Assembly (NCBI GenBank): GCA_017554335.1
Contig: JAFZIO010000051.1
Span: 35,771 to 99,770, forward strand
Origin: Bacteroidales bacterium
GTDB taxonomy: Bacteria; Bacteroidota; Bacteroidia; Bacteroidales; UBA932
Direction: 5' to 3'
DNA: 64,000 nucleotides
Numbering within the stretch: position 1 is the stretch's first letter; the number at the start of each line of letters is the position of its first letter. A model generated the notes under the pieces. That model did no database searches. It was not told where the DNA came from and saw only the letters and a program-made list of their open reading frames with translations. The position numbers were made by a program, and so were the translations under genes. Positions 50,788 to 59,697 of this stretch are shown one piece after another.

Positions 50788-52063
50788 CGTCGGCAAATCC
50801 ACCCTTTTCAACCGCCTGGTAGGAGCCAGGCAGGCAATCGTAGATGACACCGCCGGCGTCACCCGTGACCGGCATTACGGCCGCTGTGAATGGTGCGGCA
50901 GGGAGTTCTCCGTGGTCGATACCGGAGGCTACACAAGCAACTCGGACGACGTGTTCGAGACCGCCATACGCTCCCAGGTGCAGATAGCCATCGACGAGGC
51001 CGACGTGGTGCTCTTCATGGTCGAGGCCGCCACCGGCATCACCGACTACGACGCCGAGATTGCCGATATCCTGCGCCGCTCCCGCAAGCCCGTGATACTC
51101 TGCGTGAACAAGGTGGACACGGGGGAGAAGATGTACGACGCCTACCAGTTCTACTCCCTGGGCCTGGGCGAGATCTACAGCATCTCCGCGGCCAACGGCA
51201 GCGGAACCGGAGACCTGCTGGACGCAGTCGTGGCGGTACTTCCGGAGGAGGGCGAGACGGTCGACCCGTACGCGGACCTTCCCCGCATCACCATAGTGGG
51301 CAAGCCAAACGTGGGCAAGTCGTCGCTGACGAACGCCCTGCTGGGCACGGAACGCAACATCGTTACGCCGGTCGCAGGAACCACCCGCGACAGCATCGAG
51401 TCGCACTACAACAAGTTCGGGCATGAGTTCATGCTGGTGGATACCGCCGGCATACGCCGCAAGACCAAGGTCAACGAGGACCTGGAATTCTACTCCGTCA
51501 TGCGGTCCATACGCGCCATCGAGCATTCCGACGTCTGCATCATGATGATAGACGCCACTACCGGCATGGAGGCGCAGGACATGAACATCTTCTCGCTTAT
51601 CGTCCGCAACCGCAAGGGATGCGTGCTGGTGGTCAACAAGTGGGACCTCTTCATCAAGGATTCCAACACCCTTAAGGAGTACACGGAAGCGCTTCGCAGC
51701 CGCCTGGCCCCGTTCGACGACGTGCCCATCATCTTTACGTCGGTGGTAAAGATGCAGCGCATCCAGGACGTGCTTAACGCCGCCGCGGAGGTGTATGCCA
51801 ACTATTCGCAGAAGATTCCCACCGCCCGCCTGAACGAGGTGCTGCTGCCGATAATCGAAGAGACGCCGCCTCCCGCATGGAAGGGCAAATACGTGAAGGT
51901 TAAGTATATAACCCAGCTGCCTACTAAGTTCCCGGCTTTCGCTTTCTTCTGCAATCTTCCGCAGTACATCAAGGATCCGTACAAGCGTTTCCTGGAGAAT
52001 CAGCTGCGAAAGAATTTCTCCCTCACAGGCTGTCCCGTGCAGATTTACTGCCGCCAGAAATAG
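50756..52063 (+). CDS. der: Ribosome-associated GTPase Der (EngA)
   Basis: This 435-residue protein carries two GTPase domains in tandem: G1 [11 protein letters not shown] and DTGGYTS with NKVD in the first, [27 protein letters not shown] and NKWD in the second. A C-terminal KH-like domain ends [18 protein letters not shown]. It is required for 50S assembly. ATG 50756 gives the exact family N-terminus [15 protein letters not shown] and lies inside the preceding small gene. Confidence 0.97.
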   Translation: MSLVAIVGRPNVGKSTLFNRLVGARQAIVDDTAGVTRDRHYGRCEWCGREFSVVDTGGYTSNSDDVFETAIRSQVQIAIDEADVVLFMVEAATGITDYDAEIADILRRSRKPVILCVNKVDTGEKMYDAYQFYSLGLGEIYSISAANGSGTGDLLDAVVAVLPEEGETVDPYADLPRITIVGKPNVGKSSLTNALLGTERNIVTPVAGTTRDSIESHYNKFGHEFMLVDTAGIRRKTKVNEDLEFYSVMRSIRAIEHSDVCIMMIDATTGMEAQDMNIFSLIVRNRKGCVLVVNKWDLFIKDSNTLKEYTEALRSRLAPFDDVPIIFTSVVKMQRIQDVLNAAAEVYANYSQKIPTARLNEVLLPIIEETPPPAWKGKYVKVKYITQLPTKFPAFAFFCNLPQYIKDPYKRFLENQLRKNFSLTGCPVQIYCRQK

Positions 52064-52069
52064 ACTTTC

Positions 52070-52912
52070 ATGGGCTATTGGCTCAAATATGCCAAAGTTA
52101 TGCTGGCCGGCCTGCTGGGCTCGGTCATAGCGGCTGCGGCCAACGACGGTCCTGAGTTTATTCAGGGGCCCAGCGGCAATCTGTCGGTGATGATGCAGCT
52201 GCCCAGGGGCTTCGACAAGACGAAGGACAAATGCCCTATGGTCATAGTGATGCACGGGGTTATGTCCAACAAGGACGTGCCGCCTATGCCGCGTTTTGCC
52301 CGCAAGCTGGCCAGGAAAGGGTATGCTGTCCTGCGCTTCGATTTCAACGCCCAGGGCAAGAGCGAAGGGGATGTGCTCAAATGTACAATACGCAGCGAGA
52401 TAGAAGATGCACGCGCCATCTATGAATATGCCCGTTCCCTGCCTTTTGTGAGCAGCGTGGTGCTGTTCGGCCACTCCCAGGGAGGGGTGGTGGCAAGTAT
52501 GCTGGCAGGGGAGTTGCAGGCGGAAGACCGCGCTCCTGATGCGCTGGTGCTTATGGCTCCGGGTGCTGTACTTAAAGATTATGCCCTTGAAGGCCATTTT
52601 CTGGGCGTGGAGTGCGATCCCGTGAATCCGCCGGAGTATGTACAGGTAGGCTGGTACAAGTTCAGCCGCGAGTACATTCTGACTGCCCAGACCTTGCCGA
52701 TTTATGAAGAATCTGCCCTTTACACAGGGCCGGTATGCCTCATTCACGGAGAGTTGGACGAAATAGTTCCCGTCAAGTACAGCGACAAGTACAACGAGAT
52801 TTACCAGAACTGCGAGTACACCGTCATTCCCCGCGAGGCCCATCTGTTCACTATACGTCCCGCCGTCGCCGATTCAATTTTCCTGGACTTCCTGAAGCGT
52901 CTCATCAACTGA
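52070..52912 (+). CDS. Alpha/beta hydrolase, cinnamoyl-esterase-like
   Basis: This 280-residue protein has an N-terminal hydrophobic segment (MLAGLLGSVIAAAA) that may be a signal peptide or anchor. A serine hydrolase domain follows, with MHGVMSNKD, FDFNAQGKSEG, nucleophile Ser 136 in GHSQGG, Asp 230 in HGELDEIVP and His 258 in REAHLF, so the triad is complete. The form resembles family S9/feruloyl-esterase-like acyl hydrolases. The substrate is unknown. It begins 6 bases after der and probably shares its transcript. Confidence 0.87.
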   Translation: MGYWLKYAKVMLAGLLGSVIAAAANDGPEFIQGPSGNLSVMMQLPRGFDKTKDKCPMVIVMHGVMSNKDVPPMPRFARKLARKGYAVLRFDFNAQGKSEGDVLKCTIRSEIEDARAIYEYARSLPFVSSVVLFGHSQGGVVASMLAGELQAEDRAPDALVLMAPGAVLKDYALEGHFLGVECDPVNPPEYVQVGWYKFSREYILTAQTLPIYEESALYTGPVCLIHGELDEIVPVKYSDKYNEIYQNCEYTVIPREAHLFTIRPAVADSIFLDFLKRLIN

Positions 52913-52954
52913 CCGTTTTTCTCAACCGGCTCATAATCAGTGGAATATATAAAT

Positions 52955-52980
52955 CAAGTGGGGGTAAATACCCGCACTTG
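52955..52980 (+). terminator. Hairpin downstream of the hydrolase gene
   Basis: Arms 52955-52966 and 52969-52980 pair over 12 bp with one mismatch and a 2-base loop. There is no T-run immediately after it, so it is only a tentative terminator. Confidence 0.4.
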
Positions 52981-53036
52981 GAATTGGTAAACGGCTGTGT
53001 GAAAGGCAGTTGTATTTTACGCCCCTCAGAAATGTG

Positions 53037-53067
53037 TTGCAAAACATCAGAAAAATTCCTAATTTTG
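53037..53067 (+). promoter_or_regulatory. Promoter of the xseA-glycogen gene run
   Basis: TTG (53037-53039), a 20-base spacer and TAATTTTG (53060-53067) end 7 bases before ATG 53075. Confidence 0.7.
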
Positions 53068-53074
53068 GAAGACT

Positions 53075-54307
53075 ATGATGGAGCAGGACTATCTGGAGCT
53101 GTTCGAGTTGCAGCAGATTATCAAGGAAGGGGTCGAAGATGCCGTTCCCGGACCCGTACGGGTGCGCGCCGAGGTGGCGTCTGTGCAACAGCGTACCAAC
53201 GGCCACTGCTATCTGGAGCTGTGCCAGAGCGACGAACGTACTCAGCTGGCGAAGGTACGTGCCATCATATGGCGTTCGCAGGCGGCAGAGGTCCTGGGCA
53301 AGTTTGCCGGAGCCACCGGTGCCCCGCTCCAGCCGGGAGTGGCGGTAATCTTCGAGGTAAGGGTGAACTATAGCGAGCTCTACGGCGTATCTCTCATCAT
53401 TGAGGACATAGATGTCACCAGCACCCTCGGAGAGGCGGAGCTGAGGCGGCGCCGTACGCTGGAAAAGCTGGAGAAGGAGGGCCTGCTGGACCTGCAGAAG
53501 GAGTTCGCCCTGCCTCCGGTTCCCTATGCGCTTGCGGTCATATCGGCCCCTGATGCCGCCGGCTACGGCGATTTCCGCCGCCACCTGCTGGAGAACGAAT
53601 TCGGCTTCGCCTTCGACGTCACCCTTTTCCCCGCGACAATGCAGGGAGAGGGAGCACCGGCGTCGATCATCGCTTCCCTTGGCCGAATAGCATCTTCCTC
53701 TCTTTCGACCAACGGTATTATGGAGCGAAGCGAGGAGGGGGGTGTCGGGGGGAACGCCCCCCGTCCCCTGGGGGTGCAGGGGGATAATAGTCTGCCGCGA
53801 AGTGGCAGGCGGCAAGAAGCCGGAGGCTTCGACGCCGTCCTGATCCTTCGCGGCGGCGGTTCTACCCTCGACCTCGCATGCTTCGACGACTACGAACTCT
53901 GCGCCGCCATCGCCCGCTGCCCGCTGCCGGTTTTCACTGCCATAGGGCACGACCGCGACGAGCATGCGGCGGATCTGGTGGCATGCGGCTCCGTAAAGAC
54001 GCCCACGGCCCTGGCGGACCTGTTCATAGATGCGGTAGCGGCGGAAGATGAGTGCATCTCCGGCTACCAGACCCGCCTCCGGATGGCTTTCATGAATAAG
54101 CTGGCACTTCTGGACGCCGCCCTATCAAGGCTGGAGACCCGCATCACCGCGGCCAACCCCAGGCTCCTGCTGGAGCGTGGCTACACCCTCATAACCAACG
54201 ATAAAGGAACCATACTCAAACGTGCGGCGGACGCTGCCGTGGGAGATGGTATCAAGGTCTTGTATAAAGACGGAACCCTCAATTGCACGGTAAATGGAAA
54301 AGTTTGA
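53075..54307 (+). CDS. xseA: Exonuclease VII large subunit with an internal insertion
   Basis: This 410-residue protein has the N-terminal OB domain (about 25-115, VRAEVASVQQRTNGHCYLEL) and the catalytic core with VISAPDAAGYGDF (158-167), LFPATMQGEGAPASI and LILRGGGSTLDL (about 257-266). It then has the C-terminal coiled-coil region, shorter than in E. coli, ending PRLLLERGYTLITNDKGTIL. With XseB it degrades single-stranded DNA. Residues about 208-251 are Gly/Arg/Pro-rich and unlike the family, which normally has only a few residues between the ASIIAS helix and FDAVLILRGGG; see the repeat entry. A second ATG follows the first. Confidence 0.93.
   Translation: MMEQDYLELFELQQIIKEGVEDAVPGPVRVRAEVASVQQRTNGHCYLELCQSDERTQLAKVRAIIWRSQAAEVLGKFAGATGAPLQPGVAVIFEVRVNYSELYGVSLIIEDIDVTSTLGEAELRRRRTLEKLEKEGLLDLQKEFALPPVPYALAVISAPDAAGYGDFRRHLLENEFGFAFDVTLFPATMQGEGAPASIIASLGRIASSSLSTNGIMERSEEGGVGGNAPRPLGVQGDNSLPRSGRRQEAGGFDAVLILRGGGSTLDLACFDDYELCAAIARCPLPVFTAIGHDRDEHAADLVACGSVKTPTALADLFIDAVAAEDECISGYQTRLRMAFMNKLALLDAALSRLETRITAANPRLLLERGYTLITNDKGTILKRAADAAVGDGIKVLYKDGTLNCTVNGKV
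53696..53827 (+). repeat. GC-rich palindromic segment inserted in frame in xseA
   Basis: This roughly 130-base stretch contains a run of nested palindromes: CGGGGGG/CCCCCCG around 53748-53765, CTGCC/GGCAG near 53791-53809, and GAAGCC/GGCTTC at its right border. Its purine/G-rich character differs from the flanking codons. The frame stays open. It has the look of a small dispersed repeat that landed in a surface loop. I found no second copy in this window. Confidence 0.65.
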
Positions 54308-54476
54308 CTACAGCAAAGCGATGGCGGAACTGGAGCAGATAGCCGCCAGGGTAGAGGACCCGTCCACGGGACTCGACGACATAGACAAATACATAAAGCG
54401 GAGCGAAGAGCTTATTGCCGCCTGCCGCAGCTATCTGCGCAGCGCCCGGGAAAGAATAGAAAATCTCAACAAATGA
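54294..54476 (+). CDS. xseB: Exonuclease VII small subunit
   Basis: This 60-residue, two-helix protein has the XseB pattern FDYSKAMAELEQIAARVEDPSTGLDDIDKYIKRSEELI. It overlaps xseA by 14 bases at its start and glgB by four at its end, so the subunits and the first glycogen gene are translationally linked. Confidence 0.94.
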   Translation: MEKFDYSKAMAELEQIAARVEDPSTGLDDIDKYIKRSEELIAACRSYLRSARERIENLNK

Positions 54477-56467
54477 AGAAGATATATCAAACCGATCCAT
54501 GGCTGGAGCCGTTCCGTGGCGCCATTGATGCCCGCCACGAGCGCATTCTGGCAGACAAGCGCAAGCTTGCCGGCGACAAACCGCTTTCAGAGGCTGTCAC
54601 CAATCATCTTTACTACGGCCTGCATCATGATTCCAAGGGTTGGGTCATTCGCGAATGGGCGCCCAGCGCCTCCAAGATTTATCTCATTGGCGACTTCAAC
54701 AACTGGAAACGCACTCCCGACTATGCCTTCTCGCCGGTAGGGCAGGGTAACTGGGAACTCAGGCTGCCGGACGTTTTTCTTGCCCACGGAGCCCTCTACA
54801 AACTGTGGATTGAATGGCCCGGCGGAGGAGGGGAGCGCATCCCCGCTTACTGCACCAGGGTGGTCCAGGACCCCGAAACCAAGGTGTTCTGCGCGCAGGT
54901 CTGGAACCCCGAGCCGTATGTGTGGAAGCATCGCAACCCCGGCGCACGCCCCCATCCTTTCATCTACGAATGCCATATAGGCATGAGCGGTGAGAAGGAG
55001 GCCGTGGCGTCGTTCGACGACTTCCGCCGCGACGTGCTGCCCCGCGTGAAGCGTCTTGGCTACGACGTCATCCAGATAATGGCCCTTCAGGAGCATCCGT
55101 ATTACGGCTCCTTCGGATATCAGGTATCCAGCTTCTTCGCCCTTAGCTCCCGCTTCGGCACGCCGGAGGAGTTCAAGCGTCTGGTGGATGAAGCGCACGC
55201 CGCAGGCATCGCCGTCATCATGGATATCGTGCATTCGCATGCCGTGGGCAACGAGGTGGAAGGCCTCGGGCGGCTGGACGGACGGGACGACCTGTACTTC
55301 TATCCGGGCGACGCGGGACACCATCCGGCCTGGGGCACACGCTGCTTCGACTACGGCAAGGACGAGGTGAAGTTCTTCCTGCTCAGCAACTGCAAGTACT
55401 GGATGGAGGAGTACCACATAGACGGTTTCCGCTTCGACGGCGTAACCAGCATGCTCTACTGGAACCACGGTCTTGGGGTGGATTTCGGCAACTACGACAT
55501 CTATTTCAACTCCGGAGTTGACGAGAATGCCGTGAGCTACCTCGGCCTCGCGAACATGCTTATCCATGAGATGAACCCCAAGGCCATCACAATAGCAGAG
55601 GACGTAAGCGGCATGGCCGGTCTGGCGGCTCCGTTCGCTGCCGGCGGTGTAGGATTCGACTTCCGCATGGCCATGGGTATCGCCGACCACTGGATCAAGT
55701 GGATCAAGGAACTGCCGGACGAGGGCTGGACCCCCGGCATGATATGGTGGGAACTCACCAACAAGAGGGCGGACGAAAAGACTGTCAGCTATGCCGAGTG
55801 CCACGACCAGGCGCTGGTGGGCGACAAGACCATAATCTTCCGCCTGATAGACAAGGAAATGTACTTCAGCATGCGCAAGGACCAGCAGAACGGCCTGGTA
55901 GACAGGGGAATAGCCCTTCATAAGCTGATACGTCTGGTGACTGCCGCCACCTGTGGCGGAGGCTACCTGAACTTTATGGGAAACGAGTTCGGTCATCCCG
56001 AATGGATAGACTTCCCGCGCGAGGGCAACGGCTGGTCTTACAGCCATGCAAGGCGCCTCTGGTCCATAGCCGACAACCCCGAACTCCGCTACCACGGACT
56101 GGAGGAATTCGATGCCGCCATGGTACATCTGCTGAAGAAAGAAAAGTGCCTGAAAGGCACCCCCGAGCTTTTAGTCGCCGATGAACAGAAACAAATCTTG
56201 ATTTTCCGCAGGGAAAATTGTATATTTGCGCTGAACTTCAACCCACAAGGCTCTTTCCAGGATTACGGATTTTCAGCTCCGGCGGGGGAGTTCGTCAAGG
56301 TGTTCGATTCCGACGAGCAGCGTTTCGGCGGATTTGGCCTTTTGCCTTCAGACGAAAAGCATACGGCATTGCCGGAGAAATCGCCCAACGGCAACCAGGC
56401 CTACGACCACACCCTGTATTTGTACCTGCCCAGCAGGTGCGCCATAGTTTTGAAAAAGATTGACTGA
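54473..56467 (+). CDS. glgB: 1,4-alpha-glucan branching enzyme (GH13)
   Basis: This 664-residue protein has an N-terminal CBM48 domain (about 55-150, REWAPSASKIYLIGDFNNW) and a GH13 barrel. The barrel carries HEPYYGSFGYQVSSFFA-type sequence, MDIVHSHAVGN, nucleophile Asp in DGFRFDGVTSM, acid/base Glu in ITIAEDVSG and the ECHDQALVG motif. The C-terminal beta domain ends at SRCAIVLKKID. It resembles the eukaryotic-like GH13_8 branching enzymes and forms alpha-1,6 branches in glycogen. It starts inside xseB (ATGA). Confidence 0.95.
   Translation: MKKIYQTDPWLEPFRGAIDARHERILADKRKLAGDKPLSEAVTNHLYYGLHHDSKGWVIREWAPSASKIYLIGDFNNWKRTPDYAFSPVGQGNWELRLPDVFLAHGALYKLWIEWPGGGGERIPAYCTRVVQDPETKVFCAQVWNPEPYVWKHRNPGARPHPFIYECHIGMSGEKEAVASFDDFRRDVLPRVKRLGYDVIQIMALQEHPYYGSFGYQVSSFFALSSRFGTPEEFKRLVDEAHAAGIAVIMDIVHSHAVGNEVEGLGRLDGRDDLYFYPGDAGHHPAWGTRCFDYGKDEVKFFLLSNCKYWMEEYHIDGFRFDGVTSMLYWNHGLGVDFGNYDIYFNSGVDENAVSYLGLANMLIHEMNPKAITIAEDVSGMAGLAAPFAAGGVGFDFRMAMGIADHWIKWIKELPDEGWTPGMIWWELTNKRADEKTVSYAECHDQALVGDKTIIFRLIDKEMYFSMRKDQQNGLVDRGIALHKLIRLVTAATCGGGYLNFMGNEFGHPEWIDFPREGNGWSYSHARRLWSIADNPELRYHGLEEFDAAMVHLLKKEKCLKGTPELLVADEQKQILIFRRENCIFALNFNPQGSFQDYGFSAPAGEFVKVFDSDEQRFGGFGLLPSDEKHTALPEKSPNGNQAYDHTLYLYLPSRCAIVLKKID
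56198..56228 (+). promoter_or_regulatory. Possible internal promoter within glgB
   Basis: TTG (56198-56200), a 20-base spacer and TATATTTG (56221-56228) match the consensus inside the glgB coding region, about 240 bases before the debranching-enzyme gene. This could be chance, but both elements are exact. Confidence 0.35.
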
Positions 56468-56468
56468 T

Positions 56469-58409
56469 ATGGCATTCTTGAAATTCAACAAGAACGAGCT
56501 GGTGAACCTGGCTTACTCGCTTAAGCGCGAGATTATCTGCGCCAACAAGACGGGTGCTTATTGCAACACATCCATTGTGACTTGCAACACCCGCCGCTAC
56601 CACGGCCTGCTCGCCGTTACCCTGGACCGCTTCGGCGGCGACCATTTCCTCCTGCTGTCCGCACTGGACGAGAGTCTGGTGGTGAACGGAAAGCAGTTTA
56701 ACCTGGGCATTCACTGCTATGGCGACATCTACGAGCCCCGCGGGCACAAGTATGTCGTGGACTTTGCGGAGGATCCCGTCCCCAACATCACTTATCAGGT
56801 TGGTGAGATCGTCTTCCGCAAGAGCATCATCCTGGCTCCGGACAAGGACCAGGTGCTTGTGAAATACGAGCTCGTCAAGTCACCTTCTCCGGTGACCCTC
56901 ATCGTGAAGCCTTTCCTGGCATTCCGCAACGTGCATGAGCTCACCCACCAGAACGACAAGGCGAACACGTCTTACACGGAGATTTCCGGAGGAGTGTCGT
57001 TCCGCATGTATCCGAACTTCCCCGACCTGCACCTGCAGCTCAGCGATTCCAAGGCTGAGTGGAAGTCCCTTCCGTGCTGGAACAACAATATCACCTACTC
57101 CGACGAGTACCGCCGCGGCTATGATTGCCAGGAAGACCTTTTCACTCCCGGCATTTTCAGCCTCAGGCTTTCCAGCGGCTCTTCCGTAGTGTTCTCGGCT
57201 TCAATTGCCGAGGTTGCGCCGGCAGGCCTGAAGCGCCAGTTCAACTCTTATCTGGCCAAGTTGCCCGAGGTGTCCGGCTACCACGACCAGCTGGTACGCT
57301 GCGCCGACTGGCTCATCACCCGCCACAACGACGTGGCCATGATCAACGCCGGCCTGTCATGGCTCAATACCGGCCTGCTGCGTGAAACCTTGATAGCACT
57401 GCCGGGCCTTACGCTCCACGGCGCTCACGATCCCGCATTGTTCGAGGAGATACTGGACAACCTTATCGCCGCAGAGCCGGAGCGTCTTACCAAGCGTACG
57501 ACCCAGGTTGAGGCGCCCCTCTACATGGCGGTTACCCTGCAGCAGTACATAGATTACGGCGCCGACCCCGCAAAGGTCTGGAAGAAATACGGCGAGACCG
57601 TCAAGAAGATTCTCGAAAGCTATCTCCCCGGCTGCCGCAAGGAGGTCGCCATGCATCCGTCCGGCCTGCTCTGGGCCCAGATGGACGGCGTAGCCCTTTC
57701 CTGGATGAACGCTTACGTCAACGGACGCGCTGTTACCGAGCGTGCCGGCTACCAGATAGAGACCAACGCCTTCTGGTATAACGCCATATGCTTCGCCATC
57801 GAGATGGAGGGCAAGTACGGCAACAAGAGGGGAGCCTTCATCAAGAAGTGGACACCTATCCGCGACATGGTGCGCAGCAGCTTCCAGCCCACGTTCCTGG
57901 ATCCAGAGTCCGGACGTCTTGCCGACTACGTGGACGCCGCCGGCCGCAACATGGACGTACGTCCCAACCAGCTGTACGCCATCTGGGTCAAGTATTCCCC
58001 GCTCGACGAGGACCTGGCCCCCGCAGTCATCAGCGTCATCGACAGGGAACTCGTGACGTCCCGCGGCATCCGTACCCTCTCGCCCCGCGACCCCAAGTAT
58101 CGCGGAGTCTATGAGGGCGCGCAGATCGAGCGCGATCTGGCATACCATCAGGGATGCACCCGTCCCAATCTGCTGGAGCCTTATATCGAGATGGCCTTCA
58201 AGGTCAAGGGCCCTTCATTCGTGAAGCGTGCCGAGTGGCTCATCGAGGGCTTCTGGGCAGACCTCAGCAAGCACGGCGTCGGAACCTTCTCCGAACTCTA
58301 CGACGGAGATCCGCCCCACGAGCCTCACGGAGCCATCTCTTCTGCGCTCAGCACTGCGGCCCTGCTCGCGGTTGTGGACATAATCGAAAAAAACAAGGAG
58401 GTCAAATAA
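56469..58409 (+). CDS. Glycogen debranching enzyme (amylo-alpha-1,6-glucosidase type)
   Basis: This 646-residue protein has an N-terminal beta domain typical of bacterial debranching proteins (TSIVTCNTRRYHGLLAVTLD, GDIYEPRGHKYVVDF) and a C-terminal (alpha/alpha)6 GDE_C/GH133-like domain. That domain has SWLNTGLLRETLIALPG, VAMHPSGLLWAQMDGVALSWMNAYVNGRAVTERAGYQIETNAFWYNA and VRPNQLYAIWVKYSPLDE; its carboxylates are the likely catalytic residues. ATG 56469 lies one base after the glgB stop; an alternative start at 56460 adds three residues. It removes alpha-1,6 branches during glycogen turnover. Confidence 0.93.
   Translation: MAFLKFNKNELVNLAYSLKREIICANKTGAYCNTSIVTCNTRRYHGLLAVTLDRFGGDHFLLLSALDESLVVNGKQFNLGIHCYGDIYEPRGHKYVVDFAEDPVPNITYQVGEIVFRKSIILAPDKDQVLVKYELVKSPSPVTLIVKPFLAFRNVHELTHQNDKANTSYTEISGGVSFRMYPNFPDLHLQLSDSKAEWKSLPCWNNNITYSDEYRRGYDCQEDLFTPGIFSLRLSSGSSVVFSASIAEVAPAGLKRQFNSYLAKLPEVSGYHDQLVRCADWLITRHNDVAMINAGLSWLNTGLLRETLIALPGLTLHGAHDPALFEEILDNLIAAEPERLTKRTTQVEAPLYMAVTLQQYIDYGADPAKVWKKYGETVKKILESYLPGCRKEVAMHPSGLLWAQMDGVALSWMNAYVNGRAVTERAGYQIETNAFWYNAICFAIEMEGKYGNKRGAFIKKWTPIRDMVRSSFQPTFLDPESGRLADYVDAAGRNMDVRPNQLYAIWVKYSPLDEDLAPAVISVIDRELVTSRGIRTLSPRDPKYRGVYEGAQIERDLAYHQGCTRPNLLEPYIEMAFKVKGPSFVKRAEWLIEGFWADLSKHGVGTFSELYDGDPPHEPHGAISSALSTAALLAVVDIIEKNKEVK
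58395..58401 (+). promoter_or_regulatory. Strong Shine-Dalgarno sequence
   Basis: AAGGAGG ends 9 bases before ATG 58411. A near-perfect Shine-Dalgarno is rare in this window, where most starts lack one. Confidence 0.6.
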
Positions 58410-58410
58410 T

Positions 58411-59697
58411 ATGAGAGTTTTGATGTTCGGCTGGGAGTTTCCTCCCCACATCGCAGGCGGTCTGGGTACGGCCTGCGAGGGCATCGTCAAGGGTTTGGCA
58501 TACAACGGGGTGGAGACCCTGTTCGTGATGCCCAACGCCTCCGGCGACGAAGACCAGAGCGCAACGACCATACTCAATGCGAGCGACGTCGAGGTGCGCA
58601 ATGTCAGCAGCACGGTGGAAGAGTTCATCAACAAGGTGAAGTTCTTCTATGTCGACTCCAATATCGTTCCCTACGTTGATCCGGACGAGTACTACGAGGC
58701 TATCGAGAAGATGAAGGCCAAGGGAGTCAGCGAGACTTCCGTGGGCTTCGGCCAGAAGTTCAAGTTCTCCGGCAAGTACGGCGCCAACCTCATGGAGGAG
58801 GTTTCCCGTTACGCGCAGGTGGGCGGAACCATCGCGATGCAGCACGTAGACGAGTTCGACATCATCCACGCCCATGACTGGCTCACCTACCTGGCAGGCA
58901 TAGCCGCCAAGGAACTCACCGGCAAACCCCTCGTGGTCCACGTACATGCGACCTCCTACGACCGCGGCGACGAGAAGCACATCGACACCAGGGTGCTCGA
59001 TATCGAGACCCGCGGCATGATGGCTGCCGACAGGGTGGTCACCGTGAGCGACCTTACCCGCAACATAGTCATCAACAAGTACGGAATCGACCCCGCCAAG
59101 GTGGTCACCGTGCATAACGCCGTGGACTTCAGCGGACGCGAAGATATTTCCGTCGAGCGCGGCGTGAAGGACAAAGTGGTTACCTTCCTCGGACGTATCA
59201 CCTTCCAGAAGGGTCCCGAGTACTTCATCGATGCCGCTGCAAAGGTGCTCAAGCGTACCAAGAACGTACGTTTCGTAATGGCCGGCAGCGGAGACATGAT
59301 GAACCGTGCCATCCAGCAGGTAGCGCGTTTGGGCATTTCCGACCGCTTCCACTTCACCGGTTTCCTCCGCGGAGCGGACGTGCAGAAGATGTTCGCCTTG
59401 TCCGACGTTTACATCATGCCCTCGGTCTCCGAGCCCTTCGGCATTTCCCCGCTGGAGGCCATGCGCACCGGGGTGCCTTCCATAATCTCCCACCAGTCCG
59501 GTGCCGCCGAGATCCTCAAGTTCGCCCTCAAGGTGGACTTCTGGGACGTGGATGCACTGGCCGATGACATCTACGCCCTCGTCTCTTATCCCGCCCTTAC
59601 CGAGTTCGCTTCCAAGCAGGGCTACGACGAGGTGAACGAACTCAAATGGAACGGCGCTACCGCCAAGTTGAAAAAAGTTTACGAATCTTTGATATGA
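58411..59697 (+). CDS. Glycogen synthase-like glycosyltransferase (GT4/GT5 type)
   Basis: This 428-residue GT-B enzyme has an N-terminal synthase-like motif (MFGWEFPPHIAGGLGTACEGIVKGL), IIHAHDWLTYLAG, HATSYDRGD, and a C-terminal nucleotide-sugar domain with VTFLGRITFQKGPEYFIDAA and the EX7E-type region PSVSEPFGISPLEAMRTG. The X-GGLG motif at the N-terminus and the gene context (branching and debranching enzymes, phosphorylase) indicate chain elongation of glycogen. Preference for ADP- or UDP-glucose is not evident. Confidence 0.92.
   Translation: MRVLMFGWEFPPHIAGGLGTACEGIVKGLAYNGVETLFVMPNASGDEDQSATTILNASDVEVRNVSSTVEEFINKVKFFYVDSNIVPYVDPDEYYEAIEKMKAKGVSETSVGFGQKFKFSGKYGANLMEEVSRYAQVGGTIAMQHVDEFDIIHAHDWLTYLAGIAAKELTGKPLVVHVHATSYDRGDEKHIDTRVLDIETRGMMAADRVVTVSDLTRNIVINKYGIDPAKVVTVHNAVDFSGREDISVERGVKDKVVTFLGRITFQKGPEYFIDAAAKVLKRTKNVRFVMAGSGDMMNRAIQQVARLGISDRFHFTGFLRGADVQKMFALSDVYIMPSVSEPFGISPLEAMRTGVPSIISHQSGAAEILKFALKVDFWDVDALADDIYALVSYPALTEFASKQGYDEVNELKWNGATAKLKKVYESLI

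Noticed and set aside
50588-52843. 751-residue minus-strand open frame
   Set aside because: It lies antisense across der and the hydrolase gene, both well-supported families; the translation has no recognisable domain.
53696-53827. Frameshifted or pseudogenised xseA
   Set aside because: The frame is open through the insertion and the downstream RGGG motif and C-terminus are intact and in phase, followed by a normal xseB overlap.
54587-56128. 513-residue minus-strand open frame
   Set aside because: It is antisense to glgB; His/Val-rich composition typical of shadow frames.
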